Positions 42,159-51,216 of a stretch of 64,000 bases of DNA are shown here, one piece after another. Made by a program: the position numbers and the translations under genes. Origin of the DNA: 2-02-FULL-66-14 sp964651335. GTDB lineage: Bacteria > Pseudomonadota > Gammaproteobacteria > Burkholderiales > SG8-39. Under the pieces are notes generated by a model, which did no database searches, was not told the DNA's origin, and worked only from the letters and a program-made list of their open reading frames with translations. Position 1 is the stretch's first letter. Each line of letters starts with the position of its first letter. Where the stretch lies: contig CAZYVT010000001.1 in NCBI GenBank assembly GCA_964651335.1, positions 62,001 through 126,000 on the forward strand, in the 5' to 3' direction.

Positions 42159-43766
42159 GTGTCTGACTTCGACCTGCCGGGTCTTGCTCCGCACGCGGCG
42201 CCGGAGTTCGTCGATTCCGCCACCGCGAAGGGGTGGGTGGACAGCGTCCCGCTCGCGAACGTGGCGGTCGCGCAGCACCAGCTGCGGTTGCAGGTGGAGG
42301 AATTCAACCGCTACTCGACGCCGGCCCCGGCGCGCCTCGAGACGCTCGAAGCGCTGCGCGAAGCGGTCAACTTCGTGCAGATCGAGCAGGCCAAGCGGTT
42401 CACTCATCGGGCGCTGCCGATCGCTCCGGCAGAAGCGGAGGTGTTTGAGGACACCATCGGGCTCTGGGAGCAGATGCGGATCGGCTACCTGCGCTGCCTC
42501 GACGCGGCGGTCCGCAACGAGGCGGGGACGAGGGCGCGCGCAGGGCTCATCTGCCAGCGCGCGCTCGCCTACGCGGGCCTGAAGATGTTCCATCACCACC
42601 GCGCCTATCGGCAGGTGCCGAGGGGCGAATGGCGCGGCCTGCACCAGGTCTACGCGGCCGCGGAGAAACTCGGGGTGGGCGAGGAGCCGGTCAAGGACTA
42701 CCTCAACCGCGACGTACACGACACGTCGCCGCGCATCGCTTACATGCGGGCGATCCTGACCAGCATCGCCAATCCGAACGAGCTCAGCCAGCGGCAGCTC
42801 ACGTTCGTCGCCTACCTGCTGGAGCGCTGGTCCGAGAAGGTCGAGGTTGTGAGCCAGCGGGTCGATGAGGGCGACATGCCGCCGCTCATCGTCGATCTGG
42901 AGAGCGATGCGCGTCCCGAGCGCGACGGTCCGCCTGCGGCGGTGCCGCGCTACCTCGATACGCGGCCCTTGGGAAAGAGCCTGCGCAACCGTATCGGCCT
43001 GCTGCGCCGGGGTGAATCGCCGGCCAAGCTCGCCCTGGGCGAGGATTGCGTGCAGCCCTCGTGCGAGCAACTGCTGGTGTTTCTCTACCGTCAGTGGCTG
43101 CAGCCGCGCATGGCGCGCGCCGTCGAGCGAAAGCGCGTCGACAGCATTGCCCAGGCCTGCCAGGACATGGCGGCAATTCATTACTATGTCTCGGGCCGCG
43201 CATTCCGCCAGCCGGGGGGGCAAACAGAACTCACCAAGAAGCAACGCGACGAGATCGCAACCTTCGGGCACGTCAGCACGCGCGAGGACCACGCGGCCAG
43301 CGCACAGAATTTTTTGCTCGAGCGCTGGCACATCGAGGACGACAGCGCGCAGGGAGTCAAAATCATGCGCCGTGCGGGGAATCCCGGCACGCGCTACACG
43401 CATGGCCAACTGATCGGAGTGCGGCCTGAAGGAGCGGGCCAATTCGTCCTCGGGCAGGTGCGCTGGCTGCTGCAGGCCGAGAACGACGACCTCTACCTGG
43501 GAATCCGACTGCTGCCCGGCCTTCCCGCCGGAATTGCGGCAAGACCGACAGGCCCCACCGCAACGAGGGAGCAGTTCGTGCCCGCCCTTTCGCTCACTGC
43601 AGTAGCCGCCCTCGAGGCACCCCCGACACTGGTGCTGCCCTCGGGCTGGTACCGGCCGAATCGCGTCATCGAGGTCTTTCTCGAGTCCACCGTCCGGGTG
43701 CGGTTGCTCGAGTTCCTTGATCGCGGCAGCGACTTCGAGCGGCTGACCTACGAAACCGTGCCATAA
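42159..43766 (+). CDS. Conserved betaproteobacterial protein of unknown function
   Basis: The 535-residue protein is one I do not recognise. Its first about 390 residues look mostly helical, with many charged and aromatic residues (e.g. YAGLKMFHHHRAYRQVPRGE). The last about 110 appear beta-rich (QLIGVRPEGAGQFVLGQVRW and later short strands), which could be a small barrel, but no PilZ signature is visible. No signal peptide or membrane segment is seen, so it is likely cytoplasmic. The start is GTG. It lies between a membrane protein gene and ubiE. Confidence 0.8.
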   Translation: MSDFDLPGLAPHAAPEFVDSATAKGWVDSVPLANVAVAQHQLRLQVEEFNRYSTPAPARLETLEALREAVNFVQIEQAKRFTHRALPIAPAEAEVFEDTIGLWEQMRIGYLRCLDAAVRNEAGTRARAGLICQRALAYAGLKMFHHHRAYRQVPRGEWRGLHQVYAAAEKLGVGEEPVKDYLNRDVHDTSPRIAYMRAILTSIANPNELSQRQLTFVAYLLERWSEKVEVVSQRVDEGDMPPLIVDLESDARPERDGPPAAVPRYLDTRPLGKSLRNRIGLLRRGESPAKLALGEDCVQPSCEQLLVFLYRQWLQPRMARAVERKRVDSIAQACQDMAAIHYYVSGRAFRQPGGQTELTKKQRDEIATFGHVSTREDHAASAQNFLLERWHIEDDSAQGVKIMRRAGNPGTRYTHGQLIGVRPEGAGQFVLGQVRWLLQAENDDLYLGIRLLPGLPAGIAARPTGPTATREQFVPALSLTAVAALEAPPTLVLPSGWYRPNRVIEVFLESTVRVRLLEFLDRGSDFERLTYETVP

Positions 43767-43825
43767 GAAAGGTCAGAAGACTCGTCTCCAGGATTAGAAG
43801 CGAGCGTTCGCTTTCGATAAAGACA

Positions 43826-44551
43826 ATGTCAAATGTAGACTTTGGCTACAAACAGGTACCTGTAGGGGAAAAGGGTCAGCGTGTCGGGCAGGTGTTCGAT
43901 CGGGTCGCAGAGCGCTACGACCTGATGAACGATCTCATGTCGCTCGGACTGCACCGCGCCTGGAAGCGATTCACAGTCTGGCTGGCGCGGGTGCGGCCGG
44001 GCGAGCACGTGCTCGATGTCGCCTCCGGCAGCGGTGATCTCGCCCGCGCGCTGAGCGCGCGCGGCGCCGAGGTCTGGATGAGCGATATCAACGGCCGCAT
44101 GCTGGCTGTGGGACGCGACCGCGCGCTGGACGCGGGGCGCATCATGCCGGCCATCCGGTGCGACGCCGAGCGGCTGCCGTTTCCCGAGCGCATCTTCGAC
44201 TGTGTCACGGTTGCCTTCGGCCTTCGCAACATGACGCACAAGGAGAAAGCGCTCGCCGAGATGACGCGCGTGCTGAAGATCGGCGGACGGCTTCTCGTGC
44301 TCGAGTTTTCGCGGGTCTGGCAGCCGCTTGAGAAGGCGTACGATCTGTACTCGTTTCGCGTGCTGCCCTGGCTGGGCGAGCGCGTTGCGGGCGACGCCGC
44401 CGCGTACCGCTATCTGGCCGAGTCGATCCGCATGCACCCGGATCGGGAAACGCTCGCGGCGATGATGCGGCAGGAAGGACTGGAGCAAGTGGAAGTTTTC
44501 AACCTCGCCGCAGGCGTGGTTGCAGTGCATCGGGGCTGGAAACTGCGGTAG
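43826..44551 (+). CDS. ubiE: Ubiquinone/menaquinone C-methyltransferase
   Basis: UbiE methylates carbon 2 of the benzoquinol ring in ubiquinone synthesis. The 241-residue protein starts with FGYKQVPVGEK. It has the SAM-binding loop DVASGSGDLARAL (about 66-78) and the UbiE signatures YDLMNDLMSLGLHRAWK (about 31-47) and FGLRNMTHKEKAL. Length is normal. It opens a ubiquinone-related stretch with ubiJ and ubiB. Confidence 0.96.
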   Translation: MSNVDFGYKQVPVGEKGQRVGQVFDRVAERYDLMNDLMSLGLHRAWKRFTVWLARVRPGEHVLDVASGSGDLARALSARGAEVWMSDINGRMLAVGRDRALDAGRIMPAIRCDAERLPFPERIFDCVTVAFGLRNMTHKEKALAEMTRVLKIGGRLLVLEFSRVWQPLEKAYDLYSFRVLPWLGERVAGDAAAYRYLAESIRMHPDRETLAAMMRQEGLEQVEVFNLAAGVVAVHRGWKLR

Positions 44552-44582
44552 GATAGGCGCATCGATTCATGGAGGGAACGTC

Positions 44583-45494
44583 ATGAGCAAGATTTTTCTG
44601 GGCCTGTCGCTGGCGCTGCTCGGCGCCGCGCTCGCAGTCGGCGACGCCGATGCCGCCCGCCTTGGTGGCGGACGGACAGTCGGCGCTCAGCGCAGCATCA
44701 CGAGCGCGCCGCCTTCGAGCGCGCCCGCTCGACAGGGGCAGCAGACACAGCAGGCAGCGCCTGCGCAACAGCCGGCGGCTGCGCCCGGCACCCAGCCCGC
44801 GCCGGCGAGCGGGTTGAGCAAGTGGATGCCGATGCTCGGAGGGCTTGCGCTGGGCGGGATACTAGGCGCGATGTTCGGCGGCAGCGGCCTGGGCGGCGCG
44901 TTGCTCAGCCTGCTCATGATCGCGATACTCGTGTTTGCGGTGATCTTCGTCGTGCGCATGTTCGCGCAGAAGCGCGCTGCGAGCGCGCAGCCGATGCAAT
45001 ACGCCGCAGGCAGCACGCAAGGCCCCTACACCGTGCTGGGCAACGAAACGGTTGCGGCGCCTCCTCCCTCGCAAGCCTCGGGCTTCGAGGCGCAGGCGCC
45101 CGCGCCGCGCGCACCCAGCGTGCCCGTGGGGTTCGACGTCCCGGGCTTCCTGCGCGCGGCCAAGCTCAACTTCATGAAGCTCCAGGTCGCAAACGACGCG
45201 GGCGATCTCGACGAGCTGCGCGAGTTCACGACGCCCGGTCTCTACGAGGACCTGAAGAAAGACGTACTCGAGCGCGCCAGCGGCAGGCAATTGACCGACG
45301 TCGTGTCGCTCAACGCCGATCTGCTCGAAGTCGTGACCGAGGACGGCAAGCACTGGGCGAGCGTGCGGTTTTCCGGCATGATGCGCGAGAATCCGGCCTC
45401 GGCGCCGGACGGCTTCGAGGAGGTCTGGAACCTCGCCAAGCCGACCGACGGTTCGAGTGGTTGGCTGCTCGCCGGAATACAACAGATGCACTGA
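44583..45494 (+). CDS. Tim44-like domain membrane protein
   Basis: The 303-residue protein has a signal peptide (about 1-23), a low-complexity Ala/Gln/Pro region, a Gly-rich membrane segment pair (about 84-124, GGLALGGILGAMFGG and LMIAILVFAVIFVV), and a C-terminal Tim44-like domain (about 180-303). The ribosome site GGAGGGAACG precedes the ATG. Bacterial Tim44-like proteins are conserved near ubiE-ubiB in betaproteobacteria; their role is not settled. A strong terminator follows. Confidence 0.88.
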   Translation: MSKIFLGLSLALLGAALAVGDADAARLGGGRTVGAQRSITSAPPSSAPARQGQQTQQAAPAQQPAAAPGTQPAPASGLSKWMPMLGGLALGGILGAMFGGSGLGGALLSLLMIAILVFAVIFVVRMFAQKRAASAQPMQYAAGSTQGPYTVLGNETVAAPPPSQASGFEAQAPAPRAPSVPVGFDVPGFLRAAKLNFMKLQVANDAGDLDELREFTTPGLYEDLKKDVLERASGRQLTDVVSLNADLLEVVTEDGKHWASVRFSGMMRENPASAPDGFEEVWNLAKPTDGSSGWLLAGIQQMH

Positions 45495-45514
45495 AGGTCG
45501 AGGTAGCGGATCCG

Positions 45515-45545
45515 AAGGCCACCGACCGGTGGCCTTTGTTTTTTT
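45515..45545 (+). terminator. Intrinsic terminator after the Tim44-like gene
   Basis: AAGGCCACC and GGTGGCCTT form a 9-bp stem with a GACC loop, followed by TGTTTTTTT. The ubiJ start follows at once, so ubiJ-ubiB may rely on read-through or a promoter within this hairpin region. Confidence 0.85.
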
Positions 45546-45546
45546 G

Positions 45547-46125
45547 ATGATCGTGCTTGAATCACCTGTTGCTGCGGCCCTCAACCACCTGCTCGAGGCC
45601 GAGCCCTGGGCGCGCGAACGCCTGGCGCCATTCGCCGGCGAGACGCTGGAGCTGCTCTTGCCGGCTCTGCCGGCGATGCGCCTTTCGGTGGCCCCCGACG
45701 GAGGCCTTACGCCTGGGTCCGAAGGGCGACAGGCGTCGCTCACCATGAGGCTCGGCCCGGAGGCGCTTGCGGCGCTCCTGAAGGGCGAGGATCATTTTCT
45801 GCGCGCGGTCGAACTCTCCGGAAATGCGCGGTTCGCGAACGAAGTCCTGTTCCTCTTTCGCCATCTGCGCTGGGACGCCGAGGAGGACCTGGCACAGCTG
45901 ATCGGCGACGCGCCCGCGCACCGCATCGCAGGAATGGCGCGCGATTTCGCCGCCTGGCAGAAGGACGCGCTGGCACGCCTTGCAGAGAGTTTCATCGACT
46001 ACGCCGTTGAGGAGAAGCGCCTGCTTGTGCACCGCGCCGACTTCGAGGAGTCTCGGCGCGGCGTTGCGCGGCTGCGCGACGCGCTCGAGCGGCTCGAACA
46101 GCGCGTAGAGCGGCTCGCGAGGTAG
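45547..46125 (+). CDS. ubiJ: UbiJ-like SCP2-domain ubiquinone accessory factor
   Basis: The 192-residue protein begins with AALNHLLEAEPWARERL, has an SCP2-like lipid-binding middle domain (about 35-110), then a helical tail with a C-terminal coiled-coil segment (ARLRDALERLEQRVERL). UbiJ holds ubiquinone intermediates in a soluble biosynthetic complex. It is six bases from ubiB, the usual order ubiE-ubiJ-ubiB. The start follows the T-run of the terminator. Confidence 0.88.
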   Translation: MIVLESPVAAALNHLLEAEPWARERLAPFAGETLELLLPALPAMRLSVAPDGGLTPGSEGRQASLTMRLGPEALAALLKGEDHFLRAVELSGNARFANEVLFLFRHLRWDAEEDLAQLIGDAPAHRIAGMARDFAAWQKDALARLAESFIDYAVEEKRLLVHRADFEESRRGVARLRDALERLEQRVERLAR

Positions 46126-46130
46126 CGCCG

Positions 46131-47648
46131 ATGCAGGCGCTGCTCCGGCTCTCGCGCATCCTGTCCGTCGCGATGCGTTTCGGGCTGCATGAGTTCGTGC
46201 CGCCGCTTGCCGGCAATCGCCTGCTGGCGCACCTTTGCGGCGCGATCGAGGAGCCGCGGGCGGCGCGACTCAGGAAAGCGCTCGAGACGCTGGGACCGAT
46301 CTTCGTCAAGTTCGGTCAGGTGCTCTCGACGCGGCGCGACCTCCTGCCTGCGGATATTGCCGACGAGCTCGCGCGGCTCCAGGACCGGGTACCGCCGTTC
46401 CCCTCCGACGATGCGGTCGCCGAGATCGAGCGCGCGCTCGGCAGGCGCATCGACGAAGTATTCGCGGAGTTCGAGCGCAAGCCGGAGGCGAGCGCCTCGA
46501 TCGCGCAAGTGCACCTTGCGAGGCTCAAGACTGGCGAGGAAGTCGCCGTCAAGGTGCTCAGACCCGGCGTGGAGCGCGCGATTGCAAGGGACGTGTCGCT
46601 CCTCGAAACCGCCGCGCAGCTGATGGAAAAGTTGTGGGCCGAGGGCCGGCGGCTCAGGCCTCGCGAAGTGGTCGCCGAGTTCTCGAAGCACCTCGAGGAC
46701 GAGCTCGACCTCATGCGCGAGGCGGCGCACGCTTCCCAGCTGCGGCGCAATTTCGAGAATTCGGCGCTCCTCGTGGTGCCCCGCGTGCACTGGGATTACT
46801 GCTCGCAGCGCGTGATGGTGATGGAACGCATGCGCGGCACGCCGGTCTCGCAGGTCGCGGAACTGCGCGCCCGGGGCGTGGACATTCCGGGCCTCGCGCG
46901 CGCCGGGGTCGAGATCTTCTTCACCCAGGTGTTCCGCGACGGCTTCTTTCACGCCGACATGCACCCCGGGAACATCCTGGTTTCGACCGAGGGCGCGACG
47001 CGGGGGCGGTACGTGGCGCTCGACTTCGGGATCATGGGCACGCTCACCGAGGTGGACAAGAACTACCTGGCGCAGAATTTCCTCGCCTTCTTCAACCGCG
47101 ATTACCGCCGCGTGGCGCAAGCCCACCTCGACGCGGGCTGGGTGCCGGCCGATACGCGCGTTGATGAATTCGAGGCGGCGATCCGCGCCGTGTGCGAGCC
47201 GATCTTTGCGCGCCCGTTGAAGGAGATCTTTTTCGGCAAGCTTCTCCTGCGCCTGTTCCAGACCTCGCGCCGATTCAACGTCGTGATCCAGCCGCAGCTC
47301 GTGATGCTGCAAAAAACGCTGCTCAACATCGAGGGCCTGGGGCGCGAGCTGGATCCAGACCTCGATCTGTGGAAGACCGCGAAGCCGCACCTGGAGCGCT
47401 GGATGAACGAACAGCTCGGCTGGCGTGGATTCGTGCGCGCGATCCGGCGCGAGGCGCCGTACTGGGCGCACACGCTTCCGGAATTGCCGCGCCTTGCGCA
47501 CCGGCTGCTCGCCGAGGACCGCCTCGCGGCGCTGCGCACCTCGGTCGAGCAGCTCGCGCGCCAGAGCGCCCGGCGCAACGACCTGCTCTCCGCGCTCGTC
47601 CTGATTCTGCTCGTGGCGCTCGTCGTCCAGTCGCTGCTGCTCCTGTAA
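46131..47648 (+). CDS. ubiB: Ubiquinone biosynthesis regulatory kinase-like protein
   Basis: UbiB is an atypical ABC1/ADCK-family ATPase needed for ubiquinone synthesis. The 505-residue protein shows the KxGQ motif in FVKFGQVLSTR (about 61-71), the Ala-rich loop ASASIAQVHLA (about 120-130), VAVKVLRPG, HADMHPGNIL and DFGIMG. One or two membrane segments close the C-terminus (about 482-505). Its TAA stop begins a TAAACT sequence 8 bases before the next ATG. Confidence 0.96.
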   Translation: MQALLRLSRILSVAMRFGLHEFVPPLAGNRLLAHLCGAIEEPRAARLRKALETLGPIFVKFGQVLSTRRDLLPADIADELARLQDRVPPFPSDDAVAEIERALGRRIDEVFAEFERKPEASASIAQVHLARLKTGEEVAVKVLRPGVERAIARDVSLLETAAQLMEKLWAEGRRLRPREVVAEFSKHLEDELDLMREAAHASQLRRNFENSALLVVPRVHWDYCSQRVMVMERMRGTPVSQVAELRARGVDIPGLARAGVEIFFTQVFRDGFFHADMHPGNILVSTEGATRGRYVALDFGIMGTLTEVDKNYLAQNFLAFFNRDYRRVAQAHLDAGWVPADTRVDEFEAAIRAVCEPIFARPLKEIFFGKLLLRLFQTSRRFNVVIQPQLVMLQKTLLNIEGLGRELDPDLDLWKTAKPHLERWMNEQLGWRGFVRAIRREAPYWAHTLPELPRLAHRLLAEDRLAALRTSVEQLARQSARRNDLLSALVLILLVALVVQSLLLL

Positions 47649-47659
47649 ACTCGCCGCCC

Positions 47660-49144
47660 ATGCTGATTGGCTCGGTCGTCCTGTACCTCGCCGTCACGAT
47701 CGGGATCGGTCTCTGGGCGGCAAAGCGCGTCCACAACTCCAGGGATTACCTGGTGGCGGGCCGCAGCCTGCCGCTTTACATGAACGTCGCCACCGTGTTC
47801 GCCACCTGGTTCGGGGCGGAGACGGTACTGTCGGTGTCCGCGACTTTTGCGAAGGACGGCCTCGGCGGCATCATCGCGGATCCGTTCGGCTCGTCGTTCT
47901 GCCTGGTGTTCGTCGCGCTCTTTTTCGCGCGCGCGTTCTACCGCATGGATCTGCTCACGATCGGGGATTTTTACAAGCAACGTTACAACAAGCCGGTCGA
48001 GGTCGTCACGAGCGTGGTCATCACTGCGTCTTATCTCGGCTGGACCTCCGCCCAGCTGACCGCGCTCGGACTCGCATTCTCGATCCTGTCCGGAAACGCG
48101 ATCTCGCTCAACGAGGGAATCGTGCTCGGGGCGCTCATCGTGCTCGGCTACACGATCTGGGGAGGCATGTGGTCGGTCGCCTGGACCGACCTCTTCCAGA
48201 CCGTGATTATCGTGCTCGGCCTGTGGGCGATCGCGTGGCTCGTGGGAGAGATGGCGGGCGGCGCGGGAAAGGTCGTTTCCGCCGCGATCGAAGCCGGCAA
48301 ATTCGAATTCTGGCCGAAGGGCGGCGGCAAGGAGTGGCTCGCCTTTGTCGCGGCGTGGATGACGCTGGCCATCGGCTCGATTCCGCAGCAGGACGTGTTT
48401 CAGCGCGTCACGTCGGCGAAGAACGAATCCACCGCCGTCAAGGGCTCGCTGATCGGCGGCGCGGCGTACTTCGCGTTCGCCTTCGTGCCGATCTTCATCG
48501 CCTACTCGGCGCTTCTGATCGACCCCGCGATGAAGGAGCTTTTCAAGGCCGAGGATGGGCGCGAGATTCAGAGAATCCTGCCCGAGCTGATCCTGAACCG
48601 CACGCCGATGTGGGCGCAGGTCGTATTCTTCGGCGCGCTGCTCTCGGCGATTCTTTCCACCGCGAGTGGCGCGATACTCGCCCCGACCGGGCTTTTCACG
48701 GAAAACGTGCTGCGGCCGTTCGTGCCGCACATGGGCGACCGGCAGTTCCTGCTCACGCTCCGGATCGTGCTCGTCACCTTCACGCTGGCGGCGCTGTTGT
48801 TCGCGCTCAATTCGAAGAGCACGATGTACGAGATGGTGCAGAACGCCTACAAGGTGACGCTGGTGGGGGCGTTTGTGCCGCTCGCCCTGGGGCTGTACTG
48901 GAAGCGTGCAAATACGTCGGGTGCGGTGACCTCGATCCTGCTCGGGCTCGTGTCGTGGCTCCTCATGGAGGCGTTCGGCGGCGACAGCATCTGGCCTTCG
49001 CAGCTCGTGGGTCTGGCGTTTGCTCTGATCGGCATGGTGGCGGGCTCGCTCGCTTCAGGCGCATCGCATGTCGAGCACCGCGGGGCGCAACACGGGGTGC
49101 GTCACGAGACGCAGCACGAGGTGCATCGCGAACCGCGCGCGTGA
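47660..49144 (+). CDS. Sodium:solute symporter family protein
   Basis: The 494-residue membrane protein has 12-13 predicted helices and the SSS signature features: RDYLVAGRSLPLY near residue 30, GAETVLSVSATFA, and a Na+-site-like helix with LLSAILSTASGAILAPTGLF (about 331-350). The substrate is unknown. The last 25 residues are His/Glu/Arg-rich with six His, an odd tail that might bind metal. It follows ubiB closely and precedes a VanZ-like gene. Confidence 0.9.
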   Translation: MLIGSVVLYLAVTIGIGLWAAKRVHNSRDYLVAGRSLPLYMNVATVFATWFGAETVLSVSATFAKDGLGGIIADPFGSSFCLVFVALFFARAFYRMDLLTIGDFYKQRYNKPVEVVTSVVITASYLGWTSAQLTALGLAFSILSGNAISLNEGIVLGALIVLGYTIWGGMWSVAWTDLFQTVIIVLGLWAIAWLVGEMAGGAGKVVSAAIEAGKFEFWPKGGGKEWLAFVAAWMTLAIGSIPQQDVFQRVTSAKNESTAVKGSLIGGAAYFAFAFVPIFIAYSALLIDPAMKELFKAEDGREIQRILPELILNRTPMWAQVVFFGALLSAILSTASGAILAPTGLFTENVLRPFVPHMGDRQFLLTLRIVLVTFTLAALLFALNSKSTMYEMVQNAYKVTLVGAFVPLALGLYWKRANTSGAVTSILLGLVSWLLMEAFGGDSIWPSQLVGLAFALIGMVAGSLASGASHVEHRGAQHGVRHETQHEVHREPRA

Positions 49145-49151
49145 CGGGCGC

Positions 49152-50222
49152 GTGAAGGAATCGCCGCTCCCCCGCCTGTTTCTCGTCGTCTACGTCCTGC
49201 TGGTCGCGTACGCCTCGCTCTACCCGCTCTCGGGATGGCGGGACCAGGGCGCATCCGCGTTCGCTTTTCTTTCCTCGCCATGGCCGCGCTGGGTGACGAC
49301 GTTCGACCTGTTCGCAAACGTCCTGGGCTACCTGCCATTCGGTGCGCTGTGCACGCTCGCGTTGCACCCTCGATTGCGCGGGCTTTCGGCAGTCGCGGTC
49401 GCGGCAATTTCCGGCGTGGCGTTGTCGGTCGCCCTGGAAGCGGCGCAGAGCTTCCTGCCGGCGCGCGTTGCCTCCAACCTCGACGTGCTCGCCAACACCG
49501 CGGGCGCACTCGCGGGCGGGATCGCGGGCACGCTCGCGGCGCCGTGGCTGCTCGGCCGGGGCCCTCTCAGGCGCCTGCGCGCCGGGGCAATCCTGCCCGG
49601 CGCCGAGGCCGACTTCGGTCTTGCGCTGCTCGGGCTGTGGTTGTTCGCCCAGCTCAACCCGGCGACGCTGCTGTTCGGGGCGGGTGACCTGCGTGACTTG
49701 CTCGCCGAACCGGCGGGGCCTGCGCATGCCGCGCGGCTCTTCGTCTCGGTCGAGGCGTTTACCGCCGCGAGCAATCTCGTCGCCGTGTCGTTGCTCGCTT
49801 CGGTCGTAACGCGCCCCTCCGCTCCAGCGCGCACGATGATCCTCGGCGTGCTGGTTGCGGCGCTTGCGGTGAAGGCGCTCGCCTTCGCAATCCTGATGCG
49901 GGCCGAGCACGTGTTCGCGTGGCTCACTCCGGGCGCACTGTTGGGTCTTGCCATCGGAGTCGCAGTCATGCTGGCCGCCGTGACGCTGCCGCGCACCGCA
50001 CGGCTCGTGATTGCCGCGGTGCTGCTCATGGTGGCAACGGTGCTCGTGAACCTGTCTCCGCCCAACCCGTACACGGCCGCGATGCTCAAGGTGTGGGAGC
50101 AGGGGCATTTCCTGAACTTCAACGGCTTGACGCGCCTGGTGTCCGCGGCATGGCCGTTCGCCGCGCTCGCATACCTGATCCTGCTCGCCGCGCGCGGCGG
50201 CGGCGAGGACACCCTCAGGTAA
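49152..50222 (+). CDS. VanZ-like family membrane protein
   Basis: The 356-residue protein has a VanZ-like N-terminal part of four membrane segments (about 8-135) with FDLFANVLGYLPFGAL and SVALEAAQSFLPARVASNLDV, the hallmark acidic and Asn residues. Further helices span about 160-355. The start is GTG, 7 bases after the symporter gene. VanZ-like proteins are linked to glycopeptide tolerance in some bacteria, but most are uncharacterised. The stop codon TAA is the start of a TAAAAT -10-like box. Confidence 0.88.
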   Translation: MKESPLPRLFLVVYVLLVAYASLYPLSGWRDQGASAFAFLSSPWPRWVTTFDLFANVLGYLPFGALCTLALHPRLRGLSAVAVAAISGVALSVALEAAQSFLPARVASNLDVLANTAGALAGGIAGTLAAPWLLGRGPLRRLRAGAILPGAEADFGLALLGLWLFAQLNPATLLFGAGDLRDLLAEPAGPAHAARLFVSVEAFTAASNLVAVSLLASVVTRPSAPARTMILGVLVAALAVKALAFAILMRAEHVFAWLTPGALLGLAIGVAVMLAAVTLPRTARLVIAAVLLMVATVLVNLSPPNPYTAAMLKVWEQGHFLNFNGLTRLVSAAWPFAALAYLILLAARGGGEDTLR

Positions 50223-50225
50223 AAT
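50220..50225 (+). promoter_or_regulatory. Putative -10 box overlapping the VanZ-like stop codon
   Basis: TAAAAT includes the TAA stop of the VanZ-like gene and lies 9 bases before the ferredoxin ATG, implying a very short leader. Confidence 0.4.
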
Positions 50226-50234
50226 CCGGGCCCG

Positions 50235-50543
50235 ATGTCGTATTACGCGCGTCACATCTTCTTCTGTTGCAACCAGCGCGACGACGGGAGCACCTGTTGC
50301 AACGACAAGGGCTCGCGCGCGATGCGCGACTACGCCAAGGAGCGCGTCCAGTTGCTCGAGCTCGACGGACCGGGGAAGGTCCGGATCAACCAGTCCGGAT
50401 GCCTCGATCGCTGCGAGGAGGGGCCCTGCATCGTCGTATACCCGGATGCGGTCTGGTACAGCTACGTGGACCGCGCGGACGTGGACGAGATCATCGAGGA
50501 GCACCTGAGGAACGGCCGCATCGTCGAGCGGCTGCGCATTTGA
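50235..50543 (+). CDS. Thioredoxin-like [2Fe-2S] ferredoxin
   Basis: The 102-residue protein has Cys residues in FFCCNQRDDGSTCC (about 10-22) and GCLDRCEEGPCIVVYP (about 55-70), the spacing of thioredoxin-like 2Fe-2S ferredoxins. It would carry electrons in the cytoplasm; the partner is unknown. Its TGA stop overlaps the hydrolase start (TGATG). Confidence 0.92.
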   Translation: MSYYARHIFFCCNQRDDGSTCCNDKGSRAMRDYAKERVQLLELDGPGKVRINQSGCLDRCEEGPCIVVYPDAVWYSYVDRADVDEIIEEHLRNGRIVERLRI

Positions 50544-51151
50544 TGCGCCTGCCGACGCGGCGCGAGTTCGTCGCCGGACCGGCCGGGCGCATCGAATGCG
50601 CGATCGACGCTCCCGGCGGCGCCGTGCGCGCAGGGGCGGCGCGCGGCGTGGCCCTCATCGCCCATCCGCACCCGCTGCATGGCGGCACGCTCGACAACAA
50701 GGTGGTACAGACGCTCGCACGGGCGTTCGCCGAGCTCGGCTACATTGCGTGGCGCCCGAACTTCCGCGGCGTGGGCGATAGCGAAGGCCGCTACGACGAG
50801 GGCCGCGGCGAGGTCGACGATCTGGCCGCGGTGATCGAGCACCTCGAATCGTCCTCGGTTGTGCTTGCGGGGTTCTCGTTCGGCGCTGCGATGCAGGCGC
50901 GACTCAGCGAACGGGTGAAGGCCGAACGCATGGTGCTCGTCGGGATCCCGGTAAGTGATTTCGACGCGCCGCGGGTGCCCGCGAATACCCTTCTCATTCA
51001 CGGCGAGCGCGACGAAACCGTGCCGCTCGCAGCGGTGCTCGACTGGGCGCGGGTGCAGGACCTGCCGGTCGTCGTGGTGCCTGGGGCTGACCACTTTTTT
51101 CACCGGCGGCTGCAGTCGCTGCGCGGAATCGTGCAGCACAACTGGTGTTGA
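50543..51151 (+). CDS. Alpha/beta-hydrolase (dienelactone hydrolase-like)
   Basis: The 202-residue protein has HPHPLHGGTLDNKVV (about 41-55), the NFRGVGDSEG segment, the nucleophile elbow GFSFGAAM (about 113-120), the Asp in HGERDETVPL, and the His in GADHFFHR. These make a full catalytic triad. Close relatives are simply called alpha/beta hydrolases; the substrate is unknown. It overlaps the ferredoxin gene and is followed by an ABC exporter. Confidence 0.9.
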   Translation: MRLPTRREFVAGPAGRIECAIDAPGGAVRAGAARGVALIAHPHPLHGGTLDNKVVQTLARAFAELGYIAWRPNFRGVGDSEGRYDEGRGEVDDLAAVIEHLESSSVVLAGFSFGAAMQARLSERVKAERMVLVGIPVSDFDAPRVPANTLLIHGERDETVPLAAVLDWARVQDLPVVVVPGADHFFHRRLQSLRGIVQHNWC

Positions 51152-51216
51152 ACCGGATGCAGAGCACCGGTTCAAGTGCGGGCGTTGGAACGGACCTTCG
51201 GCCGTTCAGCGCGCGC

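Noticed and set aside
45515..45545. Terminator hairpin considered as a possible attC or repeat element
   Set aside because: The T-run directly after a 9-bp stem is a standard intrinsic terminator.
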